DNA of 19,483 nucleotides from JBBQQK01 sp038216025. Its GTDB lineage: Bacteria > Patescibacteriota > UBA1384 > XYA2-FULL-43-10 > 1-14-0-10-43-13. The notes under the pieces were generated by a model, which was not told the DNA's origin, did not search any database, and saw only the letters and a list, made by a program, of their open reading frames with translations. Positions 9,001 to 16,029 of the stretch are shown piece by piece. The position numbers were made by a program, and so were the translations under genes. Numbering within the stretch: position 1 is the stretch's first letter; each line of letters begins with the position of its first letter. The stretch is from positions 1-19,483 of the forward strand of contig JBBQQK010000011.1 of NCBI GenBank assembly GCA_038216025.1. Direction: 5' to 3'.

Positions 9001-9832
9001 GGTCGATACCGGAAGCTATCATATTTTTAAGAGCTCGGTATCTTTTCAAGGTTTTGGCTTTCGCAGGTCCGATAAGCTTTTTGGACAAAATTTCTGCTTT
9101 GCCAATTTCTCCTTCGATATCAGTGTTTTTAAGCAAATTTAATATTGCTTCAGCGCCAATACCGACTTCAATCACATTGCCATACTTCATGTTTACTTCG
9201 TGGTAAACCATCTCAGAGATGATTTGGCCGATATGAAGATTTTCGAGTTCATTTTTAGCGGCTTTATAAGCTGCATCAACTTCTTCCCGAGTAACACCTT
9301 CAAGTTTTTCAGGACTGTTTTTAAACTCGTCCATGTATTCTTTGTATTCGCTTTCTAAAGTTTCAAGACTGGAGGATCTGACATCTTCATTAACTTTCAA
9401 AATAGCGAACGAAGCAAAATAAGTTACTCTTTCTATGTCGTTTGCAGGTATGTTCAATACCATTGAAACGACAGAGGAAGCTCCTCGTGCGTACCAAATA
9501 TGAGCAACGGGAACAGCTAAATCAATATGACCAACACGATAACGTCTTACCTGAGATCGAGTAACTTCAACACCGCACTTATCACAAATTACGCCCTTGT
9601 ATCGTATTTTTCGATATTTGCCGCAATAACACTCCCAGTCTTTGGTGGGACCAAAGATTTTTTCACAGAATAAACCGTCTCTTTCTGGTTTCTGTGTTCT
9701 GTAGTTGATTGTTTCAGGCTTCAAAACTTCGCCGTGAGACCATTCCAGAATATCTTCCGGAGAAGCAACTCCAAGCTGTATGCCTTCAAAGTCAGCTACA
9801 GTAATTTGATCCTTAATTTCTAATTTTTCCAT
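6092..9832 (-). CDS. rpoC: DNA-directed RNA polymerase subunit beta'
   Basis: This is the catalytic beta' subunit, 1246 aa and without a large lineage insertion in the trigger-loop region. Features in order: zinc site 1, with C68, C70, C83 and C86; the catalytic NADFDGDQM at 504-512, whose three aspartates hold the active-site Mg2+; a bridge-helix/trigger-loop region with NSTHGSRKG around H794, followed by GYLTRRLVDV; and zinc site 2, with C831, C897, C904 and C907 plus an extra C899 inside the cluster. IGEPGTQLTMRTFHTGG near 932-948 is also classic. Start: ATG at 9832 with AGGGG 9 nt upstream. It lies 75 bp after rpoB, presumably in one transcript. The stop is TAG. Confidence 0.98.
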   Translation of the reverse strand: MEKLEIKDQITVADFEGIQLGVASPEDILEWSHGEVLKPETINYRTQKPERDGLFCEKIFGPTKDWECYCGKYRKIRYKGVICDKCGVEVTRSQVRRYRVGHIDLAVPVAHIWYARGASSVVSMVLNIPANDIERVTYFASFAILKVNEDVRSSSLETLESEYKEYMDEFKNSPEKLEGVTREEVDAAYKAAKNELENLHIGQIISEMVYHEVNMKYGNVIEVGIGAEAILNLLKNTDIEGEIGKAEILSKKLIGPAKAKTLKRYRALKNMIASGIDPTSLVLVRIPVIPPDLRPMVQLDGGRFAASDLNDLYRRVINRNNRLKRLLSQGAPEVICRNEKRMLQEAVDALIDNSARKGKVASTTGGKRKLRSLSDMLRGKQGRFRQNLLGKRVDYSGRSVIVVGPKLHLYQCGLPKVMALELFKPFIIGRLISDGYVHNVKNATRLIDKGESFVWDILEDIIKDRLVLLNRAPTLHRLGIQAFQPVLIEGKAIQIHPLVCTAFNADFDGDQMAVHVPLSDKAQEEAHNIMLSANNLLKPASGDPVVTPTNDMIMGCNYLTLEIAGEKGDGMIFASENQALYALDCGKLGLHAKIKVKLNNGEISEITVGRIIFNEIMPEDLRYINEALTKKAISKLVDKVYRTHGTKRASQFVDDLKSLGFKYAQRSGLTFAVDDIHVPATKSVVITATEQKTDIVESQFQKGLITEEERYTKTIELWMDAQSQIEKDMMTEYPRDNDLFMILTSGARGNVAQMIQVAGMKGLVSDTTGAIIEIPIKSNFKEGLSVFEYFNSTHGSRKGRADTALRTSEAGYLTRRLVDVSQDTVVISDDCGSSKTRIISKKFYSDLGESWDRYLIGRVLGKDIAGIKAGEIITAADVEKITEKNIKEIEIRSLLGCRCLKGVCQKCYGVDLATGIMVKIGATVGVVAAQAIGEPGTQLTMRTFHTGGAAGEDITTGLPRVEELFEARAPKSPAILSEVFGVVQSVVNDKDTNIVTVVGKGERIDIVEMPKEFTWSVVDGEKVDKNQIVAEKDGEKPIRSNSVGRIHIFGDKAKIAGVDNVTKEYVLPRNVQLKIKEGDSIEKGQAISEGHFNLGDSIKLAGKNKTENYIIKQVQTIYESQGQEINDKHLEVIVRLMMSKVKVVTSNDSEYLPGQIVNRSEVEELNEVLAKEGNKMVDYEDIIMGITRVALKTDSFLSAASFQETTSILIDAAISGKIDHLRGLKENVIIGKLIPAGTGFRASETE

Positions 9833-9850
9833 ATTATAGATCCCCTATTA

Positions 9851-9877
9851 TTAACAATTAATGCATTAAACTGTTAA
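9851..9877 (-). repeat. Imperfect inverted repeat between rpoB and rpoC
   Basis: A self-complementary TTAATGCATTAA core sits within TTAACA/TGTTAA arms and spans 27 bp in the 75-bp rpoB-rpoC gap. It is AT-only apart from a few bases and has no U tract, so it is unlikely to be a terminator. An RNA-processing or protein-binding site is possible but unproven. Confidence 0.35.
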
Positions 9878-9907
9878 TTTGTATATTAGTGATTAGTTGG
9901 TAATATT

Positions 9908-12900
9908 TTACTCTTCAACTTCTTCAGAGATAATATCTTCCTCTGGAGTAGTTTGTTCTGCTGCTATTTCGGTCAATTTCTCATCAATGTCCTCTTCTTC
10001 GACCTCTGCGCTAATCTCAGAACCCTCATCAGGTATTGCGCGGACAATATGTTCTTCTTCTATCTTCTTGCCAGGCTCTACCTTAGGAGCCAATAAGTCA
10101 ACTTTTAGACCCAAACTCTGCAATTCTTTAACCATAACGTTGAATGCTTCAGGAATTAAAGGTTTTTGGATCTTCTCGCCCTTGATAATTGCTTCGTATG
10201 TTTTACTTCGTCCGACCACATCATCAGATTTGATTGTGAGCATTTCCTGCAAAGTGTGTGCAGCACCGTAAGCTTCAAGCGCCCAAACTTCCATCTCACC
10301 AAATCTTTGACCGCCAAATTGTGCCTTGCCACCTAACGGCTGCTGAGTGATCATAGAGTAAGGACCGACTGAACGAGTATGCATCTTATCGTCAACTAGA
10401 TGATGAAGTTTAAGGACATACATGACGCCGACAGTTGACTTTCTATCAAATTTCTCACCAGTCTCGCCATCGATTAACTGTAGTTTTCCATCTTCAGGTA
10501 AGCCTTGAGCTGACAATCTACCTTTAATATCTTCAATTGTTATACCTTCAAATACAGGAGTAGCAATTTTATACCCGCCGGCTAGAGCAGCCAAGCCGAG
10601 ATGTGTTTCGAGGATTTGTCCAACATTCATACGGGAGATAACACCCAGTGGATTCAATACAACATCGACGGAACGGCCATCTTCCATATAAGGCATGTCT
10701 TCTTCAGGAAGAATTACGGAAATAACACCCTTATTACCATGTCGTCCAGCCAGCTTATCGCCAACTGATATTCTTCTTAGCTGCGCTACAGAAACTTCAA
10801 CCATTTGGTTCACTCCGGAAGATAGTTCATCGCCAGCATCCTTGGAGAATATTCGAACTTCAACTACCTTGCCATACTCGCCATGCGGTAATCTAAGTGA
10901 AGAGTCTCTAACATCCTTAGATTTCTCTCCGAAGATTGCTCTGAGCAATTTTTCTTCAGCTGTAAGTTCTGTTTCACCTTTTGGCGATATTTTACCAACC
11001 AAGATGTCACCGGCTTTTACTTCAGCGCCGATTCTAATAATTCCACGTTCATCTAAATTTGATAGAGCTTCTTCTGAAACATTAGGTATATCTCGAGTCA
11101 ATTCTTCAGGACCCAGTTTAGTATCTCTAACTTCAATTGAATATTGTTCGATGTGAACAGAAGAAAGATTGTGATTTTTAACCAATTTATCAGAAATAAT
11201 TATCGCGTCCTCAAAGTTGTAACCACCCCAAGACATGAAGGCAACCAAAAGATTTTGGCCAAGTGCCAATTCTCCTTTATCCGTAGCTGAGGAGTCAGCG
11301 ATAACATCGCCTCTTTTAACTTTATCACCCAATAGTACTGTTGGACGTTGATTTATGCATGTGCCTTGGTTTGATCTAACATATTTATCGAGATAATATT
11401 CTTTATTTTCACCTTTAGAATTTTTTACTCTAATCAAGGCCGAAGAAACATGAGTTACTTCGCCATCCTCAACAGCAACCGCGATTTGACCGGAGTCTTT
11501 TGCAGCAGCTGATTCCATACCGGTACCAACCAGAGGAGAATCCGGTCTAACCAATGGAACAGCCTGTCGTTGCATGTTTGATCCCATCATTGCTCTTGCG
11601 CCGTCGTCATGCTCGACGAAAGGAATAAGCGATGTCGATATTGACACAATTTGACGAGGAGAAACATCCATATATTGAACTTTATCTGCATCGATAATTT
11701 CAGGTTCGCCGAATTTTCGAACGATAACTCTTTTTTCTTTGAAAGAACCGTCGTCGTTAAGGGCAACTGAGGCTGGGGCGATGATTGATCGCTCTTCTTT
11801 GCTAGCGTCCAAATGAGTAATCTCATCGGTGACTATCGATTTCCCCTTTTCAATTTTGACTTTGCGGTAAGGAGTTTCAAGAAAACCATAATCGTTTATT
11901 TCTGCAAAACAAGATAAATAATTTACCAAGCCAATGTTTGGACCTTCTGGAGATTCGATAGGACAAATCCTACCGTAGTGAGTTGAATGAACATCACGAA
12001 CCTCAAATCCAGCTCTTTCTCGGGAAAGACCACCGGGACCGGTAGCGGTCAATGTTCGCTTGTGCTCCAATTCAGCCAAAGGATTGGTCTGATTCATAAA
12101 TTGTGAAAGCTGAGAGGAAGCAAAAAACTCTTGCAACGCCGCTACAACTGGTCTTGAGTTAACAAGGGCAGAAGGAGAGATTTCGGTTGGATCAGAAATT
12201 GACATTCTATCTTTTACGATTCTCTCAATACGAAGAAGTCCAACTCTAACGCGACCTTGAATTGATTCGCCAACAGCTCGAATTCTTCTATTCTTCAAAC
12301 TATCCGTATCATCTGCTTCAGCGCCAGGCGTATTGTTCAATCTTATAATCTCTTTAACAACTGAAATGACATCTTCTTTTCTTAAAACGCGATTATCAGA
12401 GATATTCTCAACATCCAGCTGCAATCTGGCGTTCATTTTATATCTTCCAACGCGCCCTAAGTCATAACGCTTGGATTGATAGAACATGGTCTCAAAGAAT
12501 GATTTGGCAGCTTCGGCGTTAACCAAATCGCCAGGCCGAATTCTTTTGTAAGTTTCAACCAAACCTTCTTCATAATTTGATGAAGGATCTTTATCAAGAG
12601 TTGTATCGATGTATTTTAGATCTTCGTTGTCGTCAACTTCAGCAAACAAAGATTTGATTTCTTCGTCGTTGCTATATCCGAGAGCTCTAATAAAAGTAGT
12701 AATAGGGATACGTCTTTTTCGGTCAACTTTAACAGAAATAACACCTTTTGAATTAGTTTCCAACTCTAGCCAAGCACCTCTAGAAGGAATTATTTTAGCG
12801 CCGAAATAATTTTTGCCGTTAACTTTTTCGGCAGTAAAGAGCACACCATAGGATCTTACGATCTGAGAAACGACAACTCTTTCTACTCCATTGATAATGA

Positions 12901-13264
12901 ATGTGCCGCGGTCTGTCATTAGAGGAAAGTCGCCGAGAAACACTTCGCCTTCTTTGATCTCTTTTGTTTTTTTGTTTAGAAGGGAAACCTTTGCTCTGAG
13001 CGGAGCTTTGAAGGTTGAGTTCTTTTCTTTCGCAGTCTTTTCGTCAACTTTTGGCTTATCTAGATAATAATCGCCAAAAGTTAAGCTATAAAGCTCGGAA
13101 GTGAAATCATCTATTGGAGAAATTTCGTCCAAAAGCTCTCTAAGACCCTCCTTAAGGAACCATTCATAGGATTTTAATTGGATCTCAATTAGATTTGGAA
13201 GTGCTTCCCAAGATTGCTCGTTTCTTGGGTAAATACGTTTGGATAAGGTTATACTTTTTGCCAT
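9908..13264 (-). CDS. rpoB: DNA-directed RNA polymerase subunit beta
   Basis: This is the beta subunit, 1118 aa and compact compared with the 1342 aa of E. coli. The rifampicin-pocket cluster (SSQLSQFMNQTNPL, 383-396) is followed by GPGGLSRERAGFEVRDVH and CPIESPEGPNIGL. The C-terminal half has SWGGYNFEDAIIISD, GDKLAGRHGNKGVIS and GGKAQFGGQRFGEMEVWALEAYGA, all essential-core signatures. In the cluster, residue 391 is Asn where E. coli has Asp516, 406 is Thr for Ser531, and 408 is Thr for Leu533. About 55 acidic residues (from about 1064) extend the usual C-terminus. The ATG at 13264 has AGGGAG 4 nt upstream. Two tandem promoters and a long leader precede it. Confidence 0.98.
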   Translation of the reverse strand: MAKSITLSKRIYPRNEQSWEALPNLIEIQLKSYEWFLKEGLRELLDEISPIDDFTSELYSLTFGDYYLDKPKVDEKTAKEKNSTFKAPLRAKVSLLNKKTKEIKEGEVFLGDFPLMTDRGTFIINGVERVVVSQIVRSYGVLFTAEKVNGKNYFGAKIIPSRGAWLELETNSKGVISVKVDRKRRIPITTFIRALGYSNDEEIKSLFAEVDDNEDLKYIDTTLDKDPSSNYEEGLVETYKRIRPGDLVNAEAAKSFFETMFYQSKRYDLGRVGRYKMNARLQLDVENISDNRVLRKEDVISVVKEIIRLNNTPGAEADDTDSLKNRRIRAVGESIQGRVRVGLLRIERIVKDRMSISDPTEISPSALVNSRPVVAALQEFFASSQLSQFMNQTNPLAELEHKRTLTATGPGGLSRERAGFEVRDVHSTHYGRICPIESPEGPNIGLVNYLSCFAEINDYGFLETPYRKVKIEKGKSIVTDEITHLDASKEERSIIAPASVALNDDGSFKEKRVIVRKFGEPEIIDADKVQYMDVSPRQIVSISTSLIPFVEHDDGARAMMGSNMQRQAVPLVRPDSPLVGTGMESAAAKDSGQIAVAVEDGEVTHVSSALIRVKNSKGENKEYYLDKYVRSNQGTCINQRPTVLLGDKVKRGDVIADSSATDKGELALGQNLLVAFMSWGGYNFEDAIIISDKLVKNHNLSSVHIEQYSIEVRDTKLGPEELTRDIPNVSEEALSNLDERGIIRIGAEVKAGDILVGKISPKGETELTAEEKLLRAIFGEKSKDVRDSSLRLPHGEYGKVVEVRIFSKDAGDELSSGVNQMVEVSVAQLRRISVGDKLAGRHGNKGVISVILPEEDMPYMEDGRSVDVVLNPLGVISRMNVGQILETHLGLAALAGGYKIATPVFEGITIEDIKGRLSAQGLPEDGKLQLIDGETGEKFDRKSTVGVMYVLKLHHLVDDKMHTRSVGPYSMITQQPLGGKAQFGGQRFGEMEVWALEAYGAAHTLQEMLTIKSDDVVGRSKTYEAIIKGEKIQKPLIPEAFNVMVKELQSLGLKVDLLAPKVEPGKKIEEEHIVRAIPDEGSEISAEVEEEDIDEKLTEIAAEQTTPEEDIISEEVEE

Positions 13265-13368
13265 CGCTCTCCCTTGAGTAATAAATATATAAATTAGTTA
13301 ATTAACAGCTTTAAATATATCTGACGAACCATTAATAATCATGAATGAATTAATGGCCGGTAAACAAC

Positions 13369-13397
13369 AAAAAATTCCCACAAATAAAATGGGGGGG
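13369..13397 (-). terminator. Candidate attenuator in the rpoB leader
   Basis: The RNA would read a C7 run, then a 5-bp stem (CCCAT with GTGGG; plus coordinates 13389-13393 and 13377-13381) and a 7-nt loop, followed by AATTTTTT. The stem is short and includes a G-U pair, so it would be a weak terminator unless another structure helps. Confidence 0.3.
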
Positions 13398-13490
13398 TTA
13401 AGCGCTTGTTTGTTTAAAATAAACTGGTAGAACGCATCAAGTCCTAATAGTGTAATAAATTATTTAAATAAACACAATTGGTACTTAATT

Positions 13491-13519
13491 ACAATATCAA
13501 AAAATATACTGCTTGTCAA
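13491..13519 (-). promoter_or_regulatory. rpoB promoter P2 (proximal)
   Basis: On the minus strand, a perfect TTGACA -35 (13514-13519) is followed by 17 bp and a TATTGT -10 (13491-13496). The predicted start near 13484 leaves an untranslated leader of about 220 nt before rpoB. Confidence 0.75.
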
Positions 13520-13556
13520 TAATAGCTGCGTCCTTGTGACTACAGGCTACTTAACA

Positions 13557-13585
13557 ATATTAAGTCGCATAACTACTCATGTCAA
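13557..13585 (-). promoter_or_regulatory. rpoB promoter P1 (distal)
   Basis: On the minus strand, a perfect TTGACA -35 (13580-13585) is followed by 17 bp and a TAATAT -10 (13557-13562). It lies 66 bp upstream of P2 and 33 bp past the obgE stop, so rpoBC appears to have two tandem starts independent of obgE. Confidence 0.75.
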
Positions 13586-13590
13586 TGCCT

Positions 13591-13618
13591 AAAAATAACC
13601 ATAATGGTACTTATTTTT
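13591..13618 (-). terminator. Weak AT-rich terminator candidate after obgE
   Basis: Arms AAAAATA (13591-13597) and TATTTTT (13612-13618) flank an ACCAT-A-ATGGT core that overlaps the obgE stop codon. On the minus strand the structure ends in TATTTTTAG. It contains few GC pairs, so it is weak. Confidence 0.35.
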
Positions 13619-14598
13619 TACCTTTTTGCTATTTTTTCTTTTATTACACCGATCAAGTTATCCACATTTTTACTGGTTACAGCTGATATTAAAAGTGGCT
13701 TTTTTTTACTTTTCTTAACAAATAAAGCAACTCTTTCATTGAGAATTTCTTCAGGGATAATCTCTATTTTGGTTATAGCTATTAAGTCTTTCTTCTTAGC
13801 TAGCTTAGGAGAGAATTCCTCGAGTTCTTTTCGTATTACGTCGTAATCATGGACAAAATCTTCCGATTCAGCGCTTATCAAATGAAGAATAATTTTTGTG
13901 CGTTCGATATGCTTCAAAAATTTGTCGCCCAAACCCTTGCCCTGAGAAGCACCCTCTATTAAACCCGGTATGTCGGCAATAATAATGTTCATATCAATAT
14001 TTTTTATAGTACCAAGATTAGGCTGGAGTGTAGTGAAAGGATAATTAGCGATTTTTGGTCTGGCGTTAGAAACCACAGATAAGAGTGTGGACTTGCCGGC
14101 ATTAGGCAAACCTACAAGGCCGACATCAGCAATAGTTTTAAGTTCTAACTTCAATTTCATTCCATCGCCAGGCAAACCCTGTTTGGACCAGATAGGAGCC
14201 TGCTTGATAGAAGTTGCAAAGTGAGAATTTCCCCATCCGCCATTTCCACCCTTGGCAATCACCACGGACTTATTTTCTTCTACCATATCATATAAAAGTT
14301 TGTCGTTGTTGTAGATTAGTGTGCCAGGTGGTACCAGTAAGACTAAATCTTGTCCATCTTTACCTTTTTTTCGAGCACCCATGCCATTGCCACCATTTGG
14401 AGCTAAAAACTGCTTTTGTCTATTATATTGAGCCAATCCATGGCAGTGATTGTCAGCGATTAGTAGGATGTCTCCGCCGTCTCCGCCGTCTCCGCCGTCA
14501 GGTCCACCTTTGGGAACATATTTTTCACGCCTAAAAGAAACAGCTCCATCGCCGCCTTTGCCTGCTTTTATGTAAATTTCTGCTTCATCAATAAACAT
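13618..14598 (-). CDS. obgE: Obg-family ribosome-assembly GTPase
   Basis: Obg GTPases bind the 50S subunit late in its assembly and link growth to GTP and ppGpp levels. The product is 326 aa: an N-terminal Gly-rich Obg fold (1-155, MFIDEAEIYIKAGKGGDGAVSF) and a G domain, with no C-terminal OCT domain. Motifs seen: P-loop GLPNAGKST (163-171), switch I FTTLQPNLG (188-196), G3 DIPGLIEGA (209-217) and G5 SAVT (305-308). The G4 position reads TKIE (276-279) instead of the usual NKxD. A 9-bp unit repeated three times (14471-14497) encodes Gly-Gly-Asp repeats. The ATG has AGGA 5 nt upstream. The gene sits between the LysM-CHAP gene and rpoB. Confidence 0.95.
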   Translation of the reverse strand: MFIDEAEIYIKAGKGGDGAVSFRREKYVPKGGPDGGDGGDGGDILLIADNHCHGLAQYNRQKQFLAPNGGNGMGARKKGKDGQDLVLLVPPGTLIYNNDKLLYDMVEENKSVVIAKGGNGGWGNSHFATSIKQAPIWSKQGLPGDGMKLKLELKTIADVGLVGLPNAGKSTLLSVVSNARPKIANYPFTTLQPNLGTIKNIDMNIIIADIPGLIEGASQGKGLGDKFLKHIERTKIILHLISAESEDFVHDYDVIRKELEEFSPKLAKKKDLIAITKIEIIPEEILNERVALFVKKSKKKPLLISAVTSKNVDNLIGVIKEKIAKR

Positions 14599-14623
14599 TG
14601 GTATCCTAATTTAGTATCGACTT

Positions 14624-14632
14624 ATAATAACA
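14624..14632 (-). promoter_or_regulatory. Putative extended -10 promoter for obgE
   Basis: On the minus strand, TGT immediately precedes a TATTAT hexamer (5 of 6 to consensus, 14624-14629), about 26 bp before the obgE ATG. No good -35 box is visible, which is tolerated for extended -10 promoters. Confidence 0.4.
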
Positions 14633-14681
14633 TAAAATCATTAACTTGGCTAGAGCTTGATTATAAACTGCTCATTATATC

Positions 14682-14750
14682 GTCTTTGCGAGTGTGTCAC
14701 GCCAATGGCCACTACTTCGCCAAGGCTACGCAGGGCACAGTCGCCATGAC
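14682..14750. repeat. GC-rich intergenic element with imperfect terminal inverted repeats
   Basis: A GC-rich island lies within an AT-rich gap. Its ends, 14682-14696 (GTCTTTGCGAGTGTG) and 14736-14750, are inverted repeats matching at 12 of 15 positions. The ends resemble in style the small dispersed palindromic intergenic repeats (GTCATTGCGAG type) found in many bacteria. No coding content is evident. Only one copy is in this window, so being a repeat family member is an inference. Confidence 0.45.
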
Positions 14751-14842
14751 AGTCAGTAGTTTGCTTGATTAGCGAAGAGTTCATATTGCTCTCTTTTGTC
14801 GGTTATTCGAATCTTCAATATAAATATCAATTCAATAGAAAA

Positions 14843-15961
14843 CTAGTATATAAATCCGCGAACTACGCGATCGCTAGTTGAAAATGTTCTTCTGCTTGTA
14901 ACTCCCCAACCTTTAGCATTCATCTCAGCAATGGTGAAATTATTACCATCCACGCTTTCTACATAGGCTACATGACCCCACCATGATTCAGCTGTGACAA
15001 CAATGGAACCCACTGCCGGAGTGCCACCTGTTTGATAGCCGGCTCTTTTAGCTGAATCCAACCACCTTTTGGCATCACCCCAATTTACAGGGACAGCTCT
15101 TCTTGTAGCAACATAATACGTACAATAACCATAAGGATAACCATTTTTCGAGCTGCCTGGGGCAACCTTTACTTTAGGTGTTGAGCTAGTTGAGGCAAGT
15201 CTTCCATTTCTGGTTACAGTATCTCTTTGTGCTGTTGCTAATTTTGCCTTCAGTTCTTTATCTTTTTTGGCTATCTGTGAATCAGATACAGAAAAGTTTT
15301 TTGGTGGAATTTTCAGTTTTGAGCCAGGTCTTATCGCATTTACATCCATAAGGTCGTTAACATATTTCAAGTAAGCTAGTTTAACATCAAATTTCATACC
15401 TAAGCCGGACAGAGTATCGCCATTTTGCACAACATAATAAATAGTGTTTATGGTATTATCGCTCGCATCTGCAACGATAATATTTTCCCTGTTGGTTATC
15501 TGCGTCTCGACTGTACCGGTACTGGCTAAAAATCCCGCTCTTTCATAAGCTAAAACCTTTTTTTCTACAAAATTGGCATCACCCACTATTAATGGTGTAT
15601 ATATATCGGCCTGCTCTGCAATAGAATATTCAAGGTCCGGACTAGTTGAAATTAATGATTGACCGTATGCCTTGGACAGCAACTTGTCGTTCACATTTGA
15701 CATAAATACCAATATACCTAAAAACATTACTACCGAATGTGGTAAAAAATTCTTTACAACTAAAAAATTCTTGGCATCATTGAAGGGATTTAACTCCTCT
15801 GCCTTTTGTTTTGTAAAACGAAAGGCATAAGAAGACTTAGCCAAGAATAAACGTATATTTAAAAGCTGATTTTTATTTCTTTTTCGAACGGTTGTTTTTT
15901 TTGTTTTCTCGATCGCTAGTTTTTCCAACGATGGAGGTTCAATTTCTTCAAATAAAGCCAT
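14843..15961 (-). CDS. Membrane-anchored LysM-CHAP peptidoglycan hydrolase
   Basis: The product is 372 aa. A basic N-terminal cytoplasmic part (1-74) is followed by one membrane segment (about 75-92), a linker, a LysM peptidoglycan-binding domain (about 175-219, YYVVQNGDTLSGLGMKF), a Ser/Lys-rich spacer, and a C-terminal CHAP domain (about 272-362). The CHAP catalytic residues are visible: Cys280 (YPYGYCTYY), His330 (WWGHVAYVE), and a polar residue at 346-348 (AEMN). CHAP enzymes cleave peptide or amide bonds of peptidoglycan. The architecture suggests a cell-separation or wall-remodelling enzyme tethered to the membrane. It is 68 bp downstream of cdaR but has its own promoter. The ATG has a distant AAAGG, part of a leader hairpin. 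Confidence 0.9.
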   Translation of the reverse strand: MALFEEIEPPSLEKLAIEKTKKTTVRKRNKNQLLNIRLFLAKSSYAFRFTKQKAEELNPFNDAKNFLVVKNFLPHSVVMFLGILVFMSNVNDKLLSKAYGQSLISTSPDLEYSIAEQADIYTPLIVGDANFVEKKVLAYERAGFLASTGTVETQITNRENIIVADASDNTINTIYYVVQNGDTLSGLGMKFDVKLAYLKYVNDLMDVNAIRPGSKLKIPPKNFSVSDSQIAKKDKELKAKLATAQRDTVTRNGRLASTSSTPKVKVAPGSSKNGYPYGYCTYYVATRRAVPVNWGDAKRWLDSAKRAGYQTGGTPAVGSIVVTAESWWGHVAYVESVDGNNFTIAEMNAKGWGVTSRRTFSTSDRVVRGFIY

Positions 15962-15971
15962 AGTTTTTTAT

Positions 15972-15988
15972 ATCGCCTTTTAGGCAAT
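15972..15988 (-). promoter_or_regulatory. Leader hairpin before the LysM-CHAP gene
   Basis: On the minus strand, ATTGCCT and AGGCGAT pair (7 bp, one G-U) around an AAA loop, 10 nt before the ATG. The AGG in the 3' arm is the only Shine-Dalgarno-like sequence, so the hairpin could mask ribosome binding. Confidence 0.45.
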
Positions 15989-15998
15989 ACAGTTATAA

Positions 15999-16026
15999 AT
16001 TCTATCAAATTAAAAAAAGATGTCAA
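15999..16026 (-). promoter_or_regulatory. Promoter of the LysM-CHAP gene
   Basis: On the minus strand, a perfect TTGACA -35 (16021-16026) is followed by 16 bp and TAGAAT (15999-16004, 5 of 6 to consensus). It starts directly after the cdaR stop, so the hydrolase can be transcribed separately from cdaAR. Confidence 0.75.
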
Positions 16027-16029
16027 TAG

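Larger units (their letters stand above)
13265..13617 (-). other. 353-bp rpoBC promoter and leader region with structure candidates
   Basis: There is no substantial gene here. On the minus strand, in order, it holds two tandem TTGACA promoters, a 7-codon micro-ORF (MRSTSLF, 13414-13437) with AGGA 4 nt upstream, a C7 run (13391-13397) that opens a weak terminator-like hairpin, an 8-bp inverted repeat (CCATTAAT / ATTAATGG, 13329-13336 with 13349-13356), and the rpoB Shine-Dalgarno. A leader of more than 200 nt is long for this compact region and could allow attenuation of rpoBC. That is inference. Confidence 0.6.

Noticed and set aside
9897..11156. Plus-strand open frames of 124 and 153 codons opposite rpoB
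   Set aside because: They lie fully antisense to conserved rpoB sequence, have Ser-rich compositions typical of reverse-strand shadows, and show no domain.
14702..14750. Short plus-strand ORF of 14 codons within the GC-rich intergenic element
   Set aside because: It has no ribosome binding site and lies inside a palindromic element; such a short frame is expected by chance.
14790..14830. tRNA-like T-arm (TTCGAATC) before the hydrolase stop
   Set aside because: There is no matching T-stem, anticodon arm or acceptor stem around it.
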